64,000 bases of DNA from contig DDTF01000018.1 in NCBI GenBank assembly GCA_002345965.1, positions 124,201-188,200 on the forward strand, read 5' to 3'. The notes beneath the pieces are model-generated. The model made no database searches, was not told the origin of the DNA, and worked only from the letters and a program-made list of their open reading frames with translations. The position numbers and the translations under genes were made by a program. The DNA is from Flammeovirgaceae bacterium UBA2371. Its GTDB lineage: Bacteria > Bacteroidota > Bacteroidia > Cytophagales > Cyclobacteriaceae. Shown piece by piece: positions 44,147-53,315 of the stretch. Numbering within the stretch: the stretch's first letter is position 1; every line of letters begins with the position of its first letter.

Positions 44147-46012
44147 TTACAAAAATCTGATTCCGACCTTACCTCCCCACCACATATCCAGCTGTTTGCC
44201 ATTGGAGAAACTATGGCTTTTGATAAGATTAGGCGAAAAGTCCGTGAACAGAGTAGGGTTTTCGGTGTAGGAAGGATCTGAAATATATCCATTGAGCGTG
44301 GCCCCTGCCGTAATAGAAAATTTCTTTGCCACCTGAAAATCAAAACCGAGGTATAATTTATTCAACAGGCTAATGGAATTCGTAAAGCTTCCTTTATTCA
44401 CATGGTTGGACGTTAGGTCAATATTTAAATAGAGCCATTTAGTAAGCTTTGGTGCGGTGCCAATGCCATACCCAAAAGACCAAACATTTTCCTGACTTGG
44501 ATTTAAGGAAGATGGACTAAGAGAGCCATCAAGACTTTCCGGTTTTATTCCCGCTTGCAGAATATTGTAAAATTGTCTTACCCCGGTGCGAAATGCTGCA
44601 TTAGCATAAAAAACTTCATCAGCACTTAATTCAATTTTATGATATCCCCTACTTACGAAACTGATCAATCCAAGTGGTACTCCTCGGATGCTGTCAGCAA
44701 AATTGATCACACCAATTTGAGCCCCGTTTATGTTGTGAGCAAAATTAATAAGCCCTGCAATTTGAGTTCCATGCGTCTGGTTGGTGGCTACATTGAATAA
44801 CCCCGCTGCCTGTACACCTGTATAATTGGCCGGTTGCACATTGAATAAGCCTGCAACTTGTGTCCCCGTTGAAACACGGCCATTTACATTAAATAACCCT
44901 GCAAACTGGACCCCATGAACCTGCCCCAGATTAGCGTTGAATAGACCTGCAAACTGCACTGCATTCACATTCCTACGGGTAAGATTTCCAAGCCCAGCCA
45001 ATTGCACACCTTCAGTTTCTCCACCTACCGTGTTGAATAAACCCGCTACCTGGGCATATCGCACATCCCCTCTATCAATATTAAATAATCCACCCAATTC
45101 AGCCTTATCGGTACCCATTGAATAACCGCCTAGCACATTTAAAGAAAGTCCATTCACTACGTTTCCACTAAGCTTATGGTTAGTCCCCATAAATGGCAGA
45201 ATGGAAACCTGAAAGTCACGATAAAGGGTATCCTTGATATTGTTAACGTTAACGTTTCCCTTCTTTCGGGAAAAAATATTCTTTGAAAAGACTTTTTCCT
45301 GGAAAAAATCCCTGATCGTTTTTCTTTCCGGCCGATCAGATTCATTGAGCACCTCTGGGATTCCTGTAACCGGAGGCTTTGTTACCACCTGAAGTGTGTC
45401 GTACACCGGTAATACTTCTACAATGACCTTTTCTTCTGGTTGCAATGCAATGTTAACAAATTGGGTACCCTCGCTAAGTACAATAACCGTATCTACATAA
45501 TCTCTCTTACTAAAATAAAGTGCAGCCTCTTTGTCTGGAACAGTTAAAGTGATCTTAAAAAAACCAAACTGATCGGTGATTGCAGCGGTCAAGGATTTTT
45601 TATCATAAACACTTACCTCCGCAATTTTTTCATCAGTATTTACATTGGTTACATATCCTGTGATTGTTACAGTATTGTTAACAATTTCTTTCTTTGTAAG
45701 AGGCGCAGCTTTAGTTAGGATGATATAGTTGCCCTTCCCTTTGGCGTTAATAGATTCTCCTAATAATCGGTTGAGTATTTCTCTAACTGTCTTATCCCTA
45801 AATTCACTGGTTACCACCTGATTGGAATTCAAAATAGAAGGGCTGTAGGAAAAGATGAACTTTGCTTCCTGTGCAAGTCTGCTTAGCGCCACATCAATTT
45901 GAACATCTTGAAAAGTAATATTGACAGTTCTCTCCAGGGGTGGCGTCTGGGCCATGGAATTCGTCCAAATGCCAACAAAAGTGAGAATAAACAGTGGTAG
46001 AAATCTCCTCAT
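44147..46012 (-). CDS. STN-domain protein with carboxypeptidase-like domain and 16-residue surface repeats
   Basis: The protein has 621 residues. Signal peptide 1-21. Residues 30-98 form an STN (secretin/TonB short N-terminal) domain: VNITFQDVQIDVALSRLAQ and YSPSILNSNQVVTSEFRDKTV. Residues 113-198 form a CarboxypepD_reg-like beta domain. Residues 304-444 contain about nine repeats of the type A-Q-x-A-G-L-F-N-x(8), seven of them exactly 16 residues long. They are like the LA_2272-type surface repeats. The C-terminal 170 residues look beta-rich (barrel-like). The STN domain is expected to contact the FecR protein encoded next door. It may be a surface sensor of unknown ligand. Confidence 0.85.
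   Translation of the reverse strand: MRRFLPLFILTFVGIWTNSMAQTPPLERTVNITFQDVQIDVALSRLAQEAKFIFSYSPSILNSNQVVTSEFRDKTVREILNRLLGESINAKGKGNYIILTKAAPLTKKEIVNNTVTITGYVTNVNTDEKIAEVSVYDKKSLTAAITDQFGFFKITLTVPDKEAALYFSKRDYVDTVIVLSEGTQFVNIALQPEEKVIVEVLPVYDTLQVVTKPPVTGIPEVLNESDRPERKTIRDFFQEKVFSKNIFSRKKGNVNVNNIKDTLYRDFQVSILPFMGTNHKLSGNVVNGLSLNVLGGYSMGTDKAELGGLFNIDRGDVRYAQVAGLFNTVGGETEGVQLAGLGNLTRRNVNAVQFAGLFNANLGQVHGVQFAGLFNVNGRVSTGTQVAGLFNVQPANYTGVQAAGLFNVATNQTHGTQIAGLINFAHNINGAQIGVINFADSIRGVPLGLISFVSRGYHKIELSADEVFYANAAFRTGVRQFYNILQAGIKPESLDGSLSPSSLNPSQENVWSFGYGIGTAPKLTKWLYLNIDLTSNHVNKGSFTNSISLLNKLYLGFDFQVAKKFSITAGATLNGYISDPSYTENPTLFTDFSPNLIKSHSFSNGKQLDMWWGGKVGIRFL
44681..45103 (-). repeat. Tandem 48-bp coding repeats (16-residue A-G-L-F-N units)
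   Basis: About nine units in the STN protein share the core V-Q-x-A-G-L-F-N. The first seven are 16 residues (48 bp) apart, and the last two are shortened to 15 and 14. They are degenerate at DNA level, so they are old and not a recent slippage tract. Confidence 0.85.
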
Positions 46013-46016
46013 CGTT

Positions 46017-47012
46017 TTAGCTTCCGCAACTCATTCCATCCAATACGTAATCTCCTCCTTCTTTGTTGACCTTTAGTCCAAGCGTCTCAGCAATAATCTC
46101 GACTATATCCTCAATTCGCTCATTTCTGAACGTAACGTTAAGGCGACAGTTTTTAAGCGCTACATTGCCCAATCTTATCTTTGCATCGTATACAGCGTTA
46201 AGATCTGCAATAATGCTTTCCAGATCAGAATTACGAAAAACGAATATGCCGGTTTTGTATGCCAGTCTATTCGTATCGGTTTTTAAAAGACGGGCAAAAG
46301 ATTTGCTTTCTTTGTGGTAAATCCCAGTCTCTCCCGCTACCAAATTTATTCCTGCATCTTTCAAAGTATAAAAAGCCACTTCTCCAGACTCCACATAAAC
46401 CTCTATGGTGCTCCTTTCTGGCAAAGCCATTACATTAAAAGATGTTCCAATATCTTCTATAATTACTTCGCCCGTTTCAATAATGAAAGGTTTTGCTTCC
46501 TGGTGATTTACTTCAAAAAACGCTTCTCCTTCCAGAACAATCTTGCGCTGATTACTGCGCTTATTGTAAGCATATTGGATCTTACTTTGCTTGTTCAAAA
46601 CAGCATAGCTGCCATCTGGTAAGGAGTCTCTTACGATACTTTTATCGGCAGTCAACAAAAAAATCTCATCAGGTGTATTTAGCCATTGATAAGCAAAGTA
46701 ACCGATACCCACACTTACCAATAGGATCGCTGCTATGCGTATTACATTCCAAAATGGAATGAGCTTTACCTGCTTTCCTTTAGGGCTAACCATTTTAGAC
46801 TTAACCTTACGCCAGGCTCTGTCTGTATCAAATAACTGTGTTTGTTCAATTGTTTTCGCCTTATCAAAAATCAATTGTAGTTGCTTGTAGTAGGCCTCAT
46901 TGGATTCACTTTGAGCTCGCCAATTTTGCAATTGCGCATACTCCTCCTCCTTAGCCTCTCCAGAAAGGCATTTTCCTATTAAATCGTCAATATGGTCAAA
47001 CTCCTCCTTCAA
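46017..47012 (-). CDS. FecR family anti-sigma factor
   Basis: This 331-residue protein has an N-terminal cytoplasmic region (about 1-85, with DDLIGKCLSGEAKEEEYAQLQNW) and one membrane helix (about 88-105). The periplasmic FecR domain carries VRDSLPDGSYAVLNKQSKIQY and VLEGEAFFEVNHQEAKPFIIET. A C-terminal DUF4974-like part follows (NCRLNVTFRNERIEDIVEIIAETLGL). It should hold and/or activate the ECF sigma factor. The start overlaps the sigma gene stop by 4 bp, so the two are coupled. Confidence 0.95.
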   Translation of the reverse strand: MKEEFDHIDDLIGKCLSGEAKEEEYAQLQNWRAQSESNEAYYKQLQLIFDKAKTIEQTQLFDTDRAWRKVKSKMVSPKGKQVKLIPFWNVIRIAAILLVSVGIGYFAYQWLNTPDEIFLLTADKSIVRDSLPDGSYAVLNKQSKIQYAYNKRSNQRKIVLEGEAFFEVNHQEAKPFIIETGEVIIEDIGTSFNVMALPERSTIEVYVESGEVAFYTLKDAGINLVAGETGIYHKESKSFARLLKTDTNRLAYKTGIFVFRNSDLESIIADLNAVYDAKIRLGNVALKNCRLNVTFRNERIEDIVEIIAETLGLKVNKEGGDYVLDGMSCGS

Positions 47013-47587
47013 TTAATAAAGCCATTCATTAAGATGATGAGTATGGGCAAATACTCTTTTAATTGTTCCCGCATTATCTTTAGTGCTTTCCCTATTTGGT
47101 TTTCAACTGTCTTTACCGAAATGTTGAGTTGTTCTGCTATTTCAGCATACTTCAGCTCCTCAAATCGGGACATCTTAAAAATCAACCGGCATTGTTCAGG
47201 TAGTGCCATAAGAGCATCACCAATTTTTTGATCCAGCTCAGAAGAAATTACTGATTGAGAAACTGAATCATGGCTATTTTCCAAAGTAAATACAGACTCT
47301 TCAACATGCTTCATCTTCACCCTGTTGTGTTTGATGGCATTTAAGCAACTGTTGCGGACAGCCCTGTACAAATACGACTTCAATGATGTTTCTATTGTAA
47401 TCCCCTGCTTCTTCTCCCATACATTCAGAAAGGTAGCCTGCACAATCTCCTCAGCTTCATCCCGATCAGGTAAAAAGGAAAAGGCATAATTACAGAGTGG
47501 TTGATAATGCAATTTGAAAACCATCTCGAAAGCGATTTCGTCTCCCTCTTTGAGTGCTTTAAAATGGTCGATTTCCGATAATTCCAC
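47009..47587 (-). CDS. ECF sigma factor (FecI-like, Bacteroidota group)
   Basis: This 192-residue sigma-70 family protein has region 2 (about 25-90; FKLHYQPLCNYAFSFLPDRDEAEEIVQATFLNVWEKK) and region 4 (about 135-185; LPEQCRLIFKMSRFEELKYAEIAEQLNIS). It directs RNA polymerase to the promoters of the linked surface genes, under control of FecR. It is the first gene of the sigma-FecR-STN-receptor cassette. A recognisable ECF promoter was not identified. Confidence 0.95.
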   Translation of the reverse strand: MELSEIDHFKALKEGDEIAFEMVFKLHYQPLCNYAFSFLPDRDEAEEIVQATFLNVWEKKQGITIETSLKSYLYRAVRNSCLNAIKHNRVKMKHVEESVFTLENSHDSVSQSVISSELDQKIGDALMALPEQCRLIFKMSRFEELKYAEIAEQLNISVKTVENQIGKALKIMREQLKEYLPILIILMNGFIN

Positions 47588-47706
47588 TGATCGGGTTAAT
47601 TTTCAGCGCAATTTACATTTTTAGACCATTTAGGGATAAGACAACTCAAAAAGATAATACCCCTACAAGGGTTGCAGACAATTTTATAGCGATTAAACAT
47701 AAAAAA

Positions 47707-47748
47707 TCCGATGACCAGACTGGGATGAGACCAAGCCTAATCATCGGA
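47707..47748 (-). terminator. Rho-independent terminator of the carbonic anhydrase operon
   Basis: TCCGATGA and TCATCGGA form an 8-bp stem around a 26-base loop. Read on the minus strand, the stem is followed by TTTTTT. It lies 22 bp after the carbonic anhydrase stop. Confidence 0.75.
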
Positions 47749-47770
47749 AAAATGCTCTTTAAAGTAATAC

Positions 47771-48418
47771 TTATTTAAGGGCCTCTACGGCATCAAATTG
47801 ATAAACCTTAGGCAAGTCGCTATTCTCATTGATAGATACATTCAGATCTCTGATAAGGCCATTGCCAATATCATAAACCCATCCATGGATGTAAGGACTC
47901 TTCGATTTACTCCATGAATTTTGAATGATGGAGGTTTTACTCAAATCATATACCTGCTCAATAACGTTCAACTCTACAAAGCGATTTTCCCTTGCTTTCA
48001 AATCAGTAATTTCTTCGAGCTCTTCCTGATGAAAGCGATATACATCCTTGATATGCCTTATCCAATTATCTATTAAACCAAATTGTTGATTGCTCATGGC
48101 CGCCCTTACTCCTCCACATCCATAGTGTCCACATACAATCACATGTTGTACCTCAAGCACATTTACTGCATAGTCGAGCACGCTAAGCATATTCATATCT
48201 GTATGCACTACCATGTTGGCGATATTGCGATGAACAAACACCTCACCAGGAAGGGCTCCAATAATTTCGTTGGCTGGAACCCTGCTATCTGCACATCCAA
48301 TCCAAAGCAAAGGAGGCTTTTGTCCATCCGCCAATCTTTTAAAATATTCCGGATCGGTATTAAGCATGGATTCCACCCACGCACGATTATTCGATAAAAA
48401 CTTTTTGTATAGTTCCAT
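47771..48418 (-). CDS. Beta-class carbonic anhydrase
   Basis: This 215-residue zinc enzyme converts CO2 and bicarbonate. The ligands and active-site pair are Cys42, Asp44 and Arg46 (GCADSRVP) and His98 and Cys101 (GHYGCGGV). This is the standard beta-CA pattern. It is 14 bp downstream of a SulP transporter, and the pair is likely a bicarbonate supply module. Confidence 0.96.
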   Translation of the reverse strand: MELYKKFLSNNRAWVESMLNTDPEYFKRLADGQKPPLLWIGCADSRVPANEIIGALPGEVFVHRNIANMVVHTDMNMLSVLDYAVNVLEVQHVIVCGHYGCGGVRAAMSNQQFGLIDNWIRHIKDVYRFHQEELEEITDLKARENRFVELNVIEQVYDLSKTSIIQNSWSKSKSPYIHGWVYDIGNGLIRDLNVSINENSDLPKVYQFDAVEALK

Positions 48419-48432
48419 TGGTTTGATTTCTA

Positions 48433-50124
48433 TTAGTTTGATTTTTCAACAACCTGTTCAGCCTTATTACCCTCAGTATTTTTTTTCATTAAATTTTTTG
48501 CTAGCCAGGCTGTGGCTGCTTCAAAATCATTGAAACAATGCGACTCCGGTACTAAATCCGGAATAATCTTCAATTTGACAAACTGCTCTTTTACATTTCC
48601 ACGAAGACCGCAAAACAGCACCCATGTATTGCTTTCGTTTAATCCTCGAATCACATCCATTAATGCATACAATCCAGACTGATCGGCAAACGACATGTGT
48701 TTAAATCTGAAAACTACCGCTTTCATGTTAGGGCTCTTGCTGAATTGTTCCTGAAATTTAGAAGAGAATCCAAAAAACAACGGCCCATGAAATTCCTGAA
48801 TGAATACCTGATCTGCATGATGCGTGTGGCTCAATCCTTTTAATTCTCCATTACCATCAGTACGATCATCAACAGGGTCCATCGTGCTGGCCTCATGACC
48901 TTGCTCTGCTGCCCGTTTAACAAAGAACAAGGCAGACAAAATCAGACCGATACCAACTGCCCACAACAAATCAACAAAAACAGTGATCACCACAACTGCA
49001 ATTTTGACGACTGCATCAGCTTTTGGCACCTTCAGCAAATCACCAAGGCCTTTATAGTCTATTATTCCTATTCCTACGGTAATTAATATTCCCGCCAGCA
49101 CAGACAAGGGTATTTCAGCCGCGTACTTCCCTAAGCCCAGAAGAACAACAAGAAGGAATAAACCATGAACAACCCCAGAAATTCTAGTTCTTCCTCCCGA
49201 TCTCACGTTAACAACGGTTCGCATAGTGGCTCCTGCCCCAGGTAAACCACCGATCAAAGCTGCCGCCATATTTCCCAGTCCTTGTCCGATCAGCTCTCGG
49301 TTACTATTGTGTTTGGTCTTTGTGATATTGTCAGCTACTACCGAAGTAAGTAGGGAGTCTATCGACCCAAGAGCCGCCAGTGTAAGTGCTGGCACAAGCA
49401 CTAAGCTTAAAGTTGAAATATTAAGATCGCTGAATATTCCAAGATTGAGATTGGGTAACCCTTCAGGTATATCCCCTATTTTTGGAATATCCATTGACAA
49501 AAATTGAGGGATTAACGAAACAACAATCAGTGCAATCAGTGTACTGGGCACTGCCTTGGTGATGCGTGGAAAAGCATAAATAATGGCAATGGTAAGAAGT
49601 CCAAGTGTGAGTGCCGGCCAATTAATATTTTGAAGTGGTGTTGTAGCTGTAATAAATACATCAACAATTTTACCAGGTGAGGCGTGACCTACAAGCGGAA
49701 AGAGTTGAAGTAAAATGATGATCAAACCAATACCACTCATAAAGCCTGAAACAACCGGGTAGGGTATGAACTGAACCAATCTACCAATTTGTGTTACCCC
49801 AAATAAGATCTGTAATAAGCCTCCAATAAAGAAGGTCAAGAAGACCATCGCTACGCCAGCTTCAAGGCTGGGTGCCTGCTGCATGGCTGAAGCTGCAATA
49901 AGAGTCGACACCACAGTCATCGGGCCGGTAGGTCCACTTATCTGTGTTTTTGTTCCCCCAAAAATGGCTGCCACTATTCCAATAGCAATGGCTCCGTATA
50001 AGCCGGCTTCTGCGCCAAGACCTGATTGAACACCAAAAGCCATTGCAAGGGGAAGTGCTACGATACCGGCAGTTATACCACCAAACAGGTCGCCCTTAAT
50101 AGTTGATGTATTAAGTAATTTCAT
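48433..50124 (-). CDS. SulP family inorganic anion transporter with STAS domain
   Basis: This 563-residue protein has a membrane domain of about 12-14 helices (residues 1-400) with the SulP signature FGGTKTQISGPTGPMTVV and IGGLPGAGATMRTVVNVRSG, and a cytoplasmic STAS domain (about 430-540; KAVVFRFKHMSFADQSGLYAL). SulP members of this type, next to a carbonic anhydrase, are usually Na+-dependent bicarbonate importers of the BicA-like type. Sulfate cannot be excluded. It is the first gene of a two-gene operon with the carbonic anhydrase. Confidence 0.93.
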   Translation of the reverse strand: MKLLNTSTIKGDLFGGITAGIVALPLAMAFGVQSGLGAEAGLYGAIAIGIVAAIFGGTKTQISGPTGPMTVVSTLIAASAMQQAPSLEAGVAMVFLTFFIGGLLQILFGVTQIGRLVQFIPYPVVSGFMSGIGLIIILLQLFPLVGHASPGKIVDVFITATTPLQNINWPALTLGLLTIAIIYAFPRITKAVPSTLIALIVVSLIPQFLSMDIPKIGDIPEGLPNLNLGIFSDLNISTLSLVLVPALTLAALGSIDSLLTSVVADNITKTKHNSNRELIGQGLGNMAAALIGGLPGAGATMRTVVNVRSGGRTRISGVVHGLFLLVVLLGLGKYAAEIPLSVLAGILITVGIGIIDYKGLGDLLKVPKADAVVKIAVVVITVFVDLLWAVGIGLILSALFFVKRAAEQGHEASTMDPVDDRTDGNGELKGLSHTHHADQVFIQEFHGPLFFGFSSKFQEQFSKSPNMKAVVFRFKHMSFADQSGLYALMDVIRGLNESNTWVLFCGLRGNVKEQFVKLKIIPDLVPESHCFNDFEAATAWLAKNLMKKNTEGNKAEQVVEKSN

Positions 50125-50159
50125 TGAATTGATTTTTTAAAGAGAATACATCCACCCGT

Positions 50160-50174
50160 CAACAATTATTGTTG
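50160..50174. promoter_or_regulatory. Inverted repeat upstream of SulP gene
   Basis: CAACAAT and ATTGTTG (7 bp each, one-base spacer) are perfectly symmetric. They are centred about 43 bp upstream of the SulP start codon, where an operator or promoter element would lie. Assignment rests on symmetry only. Confidence 0.3.
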
Positions 50175-50228
50175 CGCGGTAGAAATAGTCAATAAGCAAG
50201 AGATATTGTGCTAAAGAAATTTTTCCAA

Positions 50229-50579
50229 TTAACCCCAGGGTGGTGGTGTTGTGATTTCCTTTTGATAGGGATTATAGGAGCTGATACTGCGGCAGGATGG
50301 GTCTATTGAAAAAGCTACATGAAAATGTAGCTCAATTAATAAGTCCTTTGCGCTATCATCATCATCCTCAATGAGTGGCCTTGAATTGGGTCGCTTAGAC
50401 TTTGAACCCTCGTCACCCTTGCCTCCTTCAGCATCCGAAGTCAACAGTTTAACGATATCACTCTTCTGAGATACCTCCTGATGTTGGGCATGTACCGAAA
50501 CAAAATATATCCCAAAGATTAGCGTGAATGCGTATATAAACGCACCAACCGCTAAAACTCTGTGGATCTTTAATTTCAT
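50229..50579 (-). CDS. Small hypothetical protein with N-terminal membrane or signal segment
   Basis: The protein has 116 residues. A hydrophobic segment (about 8-30) ends A-Q and could be a signal peptide or anchor. The rest is polar, with the stretch GGKGDEGSKSKRPNSRP and an acidic run EDDDD. The C-terminus has PYQKEITTPPPWG. No family was recognised. It lies between the SulP gene and the CocE-like gene, all on the minus strand. Confidence 0.55.
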   Translation of the reverse strand: MKLKIHRVLAVGAFIYAFTLIFGIYFVSVHAQHQEVSQKSDIVKLLTSDAEGGKGDEGSKSKRPNSRPLIEDDDDSAKDLLIELHFHVAFSIDPSCRSISSYNPYQKEITTPPPWG

Positions 50580-50730
50580 GGGTGATAAAGATACTACTTT
50601 CTTCCCCGATTCTAATTGGTACTGCTCAAATTAGGTTAAACGGAGGTTTTATAAAATTAGTTTTTCGCTAACCATTTTTATCCCCCTATGGAAATACTTG
50701 CAATAAAGTAAAGCCCAGTAATAGAACAGA

Positions 50731-52503
50731 TTATTTCGCTTTGGGAATAACTGGTAGAATTATTTTAGACGGATATTTATTTGAATGGTGAATGGTATTA
50801 GCGGCAGGAATTAAGTTTTTCTCCGATGCAATTTCTGTGCCTGTATTTGGATTAGGGTCGTAGTGTGGCGCCTTGCTACTTGTAATTTGGATTCTAATCC
50901 GATGTCCTTTCTTAAATAGATTAGCCGTATACAATTGTCCTATTTTAATCTTATATATTTCTCCAGGATTCATGAGTTCTTGCTTTTCAAAACCATTGCG
51001 ATAGCGCATCCTTAAATACCCTGCATCCATTCCGGATAAATTAATTGATTTTCCATCTGGGTAAACATCGGTAAGAGTGATGGAAAAATCGGTATCGCGA
51101 GCAGACGAGCTCACAAAAAGTTCCGCCACTACCTCTCCTATTATCTCCATTTCTTCTTGTAACGGGGCTGAGGTATAAACGACAACGTCTTTTCTATTCT
51201 CAATGTCTCGTTGATCATAGGGGTATGATTTTTCGTAGGATATATCCCATAATGGGTTAGCAGGATCAAATATATATGTGTCTCCTTTCTGTTGCTTAGG
51301 TTGTTCTTTGACAAGTTTACCATCAGCTTTGTCTATTGTTGCGTTTCCACTACTGTGTAAATAAAAGTCGGTTGCAACTGCATTGCTAAGTGGCCACTTT
51401 TCTTCGGCCCTCCACTTATTGGCACCCATCACAAAAATACTTACTGGTGGAAGCTGGCTTTGATTAGCTATCCCTTTCAACTGTTCATCAAACCAGTTTA
51501 GCAGTTCAGTGTCATAGTCAAGTCCTGCCGATTCATAAAATTCCATTTCTCCAAAATGTGTTTTGCGAGTATGCAATGATGTGTGATTCCATGGGCCCAA
51601 GATTAATCGGGTATTTTTCTTAGCCGCTTCACTGGCCGCTTCGCTTTGCATCTTGCGGAAGGCCCGTGTAGCTCCTTCCGGGCCATAGCCGGCATCATAC
51701 CAACCACTAAGCAAGAAAACGGGAGTTTTGAAATTTATAAAGTCTTCCTCAACATTTACAAAATCCCACCAGGCTGATTTATCAGGATGAGATAACCATT
51801 CAAAATACTCTGGCGCATACTTTTTCAAAATGGGTAAATCTATCAGTGGTCTGTAGGCATACCACTTCCTTCTGTCGCTGCTCACCCACTGTTCTTCGGC
51901 TGTTGCATCATCCCAAGCCCCGGATGTATCATTGGCTCTCATTCTTTTATCAGCAAAAATGTATGGCATGAACCAGTCCAGCCATGGCATTGAAAACGCA
52001 CCTCCGTAGTAAAAGAAATGGTGGCTACTGATAGGTGTCATTTCCGGTGCAGCCGCTACCAGATGAGGCGGGTTTTGCGACATGGCCAGCCATTGTACTA
52101 TGCCTGGGTAGGAGCCACCGTAGGTTCCCACTTTCCCATTACAGTATTCAGATGTTCCTACCCATTCGATTACGTCATAGCCATCCTGCTTTTCATTTTT
52201 ATAAGCAACAAATTCACCCTCACTTCTGTATCTGCCCCTTACATCTACAAGAAAAACGATATAGCCCTGTTTTGCTGCTTTAAGCGGAAACTGTGCATAA
52301 GCATCATAGTCGTCAACACCATAGGGAGTACGATAAACAATAGCCGGAAACTTCCCCGGCTGATCCGGACGATACACTATGGCTCCTAATTGAATACCAT
52401 CACGCATGGGAATTTTAATTTCTTCCCTAATAATATTTTGAGGATGTTGGGCCGAAAGCCTGAATGCACAAAGGCAAATGCCAAGTAAAACGATTAATCT
52501 CAT
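50731..52503 (-). CDS. CocE/NonD family hydrolase
   Basis: This 590-residue protein has a signal peptide (1-18, ending L-S-A before Q). The alpha/beta hydrolase core opens with IPMRDGIQLGAIVYRP and has the nucleophile Ser131 in GTYGGSYPG. A C-terminal jelly-roll domain follows (ERELFVSSSARDTDFSITL-like region). The family includes X-Pro dipeptidyl peptidases, cocaine esterase and cephalosporin/glutaryl acylases, so the substrate may be a peptide or an ester. It is exported. Confidence 0.92.
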   Translation of the reverse strand: MRLIVLLGICLCAFRLSAQHPQNIIREEIKIPMRDGIQLGAIVYRPDQPGKFPAIVYRTPYGVDDYDAYAQFPLKAAKQGYIVFLVDVRGRYRSEGEFVAYKNEKQDGYDVIEWVGTSEYCNGKVGTYGGSYPGIVQWLAMSQNPPHLVAAAPEMTPISSHHFFYYGGAFSMPWLDWFMPYIFADKRMRANDTSGAWDDATAEEQWVSSDRRKWYAYRPLIDLPILKKYAPEYFEWLSHPDKSAWWDFVNVEEDFINFKTPVFLLSGWYDAGYGPEGATRAFRKMQSEAASEAAKKNTRLILGPWNHTSLHTRKTHFGEMEFYESAGLDYDTELLNWFDEQLKGIANQSQLPPVSIFVMGANKWRAEEKWPLSNAVATDFYLHSSGNATIDKADGKLVKEQPKQQKGDTYIFDPANPLWDISYEKSYPYDQRDIENRKDVVVYTSAPLQEEMEIIGEVVAELFVSSSARDTDFSITLTDVYPDGKSINLSGMDAGYLRMRYRNGFEKQELMNPGEIYKIKIGQLYTANLFKKGHRIRIQITSSKAPHYDPNPNTGTEIASEKNLIPAANTIHHSNKYPSKIILPVIPKAK

Positions 52504-52654
52504 AAGTTATAATACAAGTTTCAATTTAACAGAAAAGAAGAACATCATCGCAATTACATCTGTTGTTCTAAATACGGTTTGTCTGTTTTCCTTAATATAT
52601 GGCATCGACTCATCAGGTAAATCACCGGGAGGTTGGAAGAAAGATTATAAAAAA

Positions 52655-52677
52655 AGGGCTGTCGTTGTGACAGCCCT
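52655..52677 (-). terminator. Rho-independent terminator after the secreted paralog pair
   Basis: AGGGCTGTC (52655-52663) and GACAGCCCT (52669-52677) form a perfect 9-bp stem. Read on the minus strand, a T7 tract follows. It ends the transcript of the two secreted paralogs. Confidence 0.88.
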
Positions 52678-52700
52678 CAATTTAATTATCCAAAGAAATA

Positions 52701-53297
52701 TTATTGTGCCATCTGAGCAATCTTGTTCAATGGAATGGCATTGGCCAATGATTGAATTTCATTTTCATTGGTGTCATCCATTTCTAATGTAAATAAAGTG
52801 TTGTTCATGGGTACTTGCAATGTATAACCCGTCTTGCCTGTTTCTTCATTGGCATTCCTGTTCAACACCGCCTTATACCCCTGAATTTTCACTACCTTCT
52901 GTGTGCCATCGCCAGAATTGCCAATAAAAGGAATAGCAAGAATCGCATTGATCGAAGTAATCAGGGGTGAATTGTTAATCACATCTATTTTGCCGGAGTT
53001 GGGGTATTGACCAAATGAACGGTGAACAAACAAGCCTGTACCTATTCCAGAACCTCCTGTTACATTATCCTCCTTCTCATTGTAGCTTACTGCGCCCAAC
53101 TTGGTTGGCAGTTGCTTCAAAATTTCCTTTCCAATTACAATGTCCAGTTCGTGCAACGCCTGCTCCAGAGCAAATCGCGTGTTTTCCAAATCACCTGAAG
53201 AATAAGCCGATTTAGCTGTAGCTACATTCTTATCAAAGTCTTGCGCCATTACTGATAGGGAAAGACTGAGTACAATTAGTGTAAAAATATTTTTCAT
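52701..53297 (-). CDS. Secreted hypothetical protein, paralog B
   Basis: The protein has 198 residues with a signal peptide (1-18, ending V-M-A before Q). It aligns with the neighbouring 266-residue protein: AKSAYSSGDLENTRFALEQAL matches AQSAYKSGSYGEARYAVQQAM, and IGKEILKQLPTKL matches IGDKVLKSLPESI. Both end with a beta-rich region. No family function is known to me. It follows its paralog by 18 bp. Confidence 0.7.
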   Translation of the reverse strand: MKNIFTLIVLSLSLSVMAQDFDKNVATAKSAYSSGDLENTRFALEQALHELDIVIGKEILKQLPTKLGAVSYNEKEDNVTGGSGIGTGLFVHRSFGQYPNSGKIDVINNSPLITSINAILAIPFIGNSGDGTQKVVKIQGYKAVLNRNANEETGKTGYTLQVPMNNTLFTLEMDDTNENEIQSLANAIPLNKIAQMAQ

Positions 53298-53315
53298 CTT
53301 AGTAATCCTTAATTT

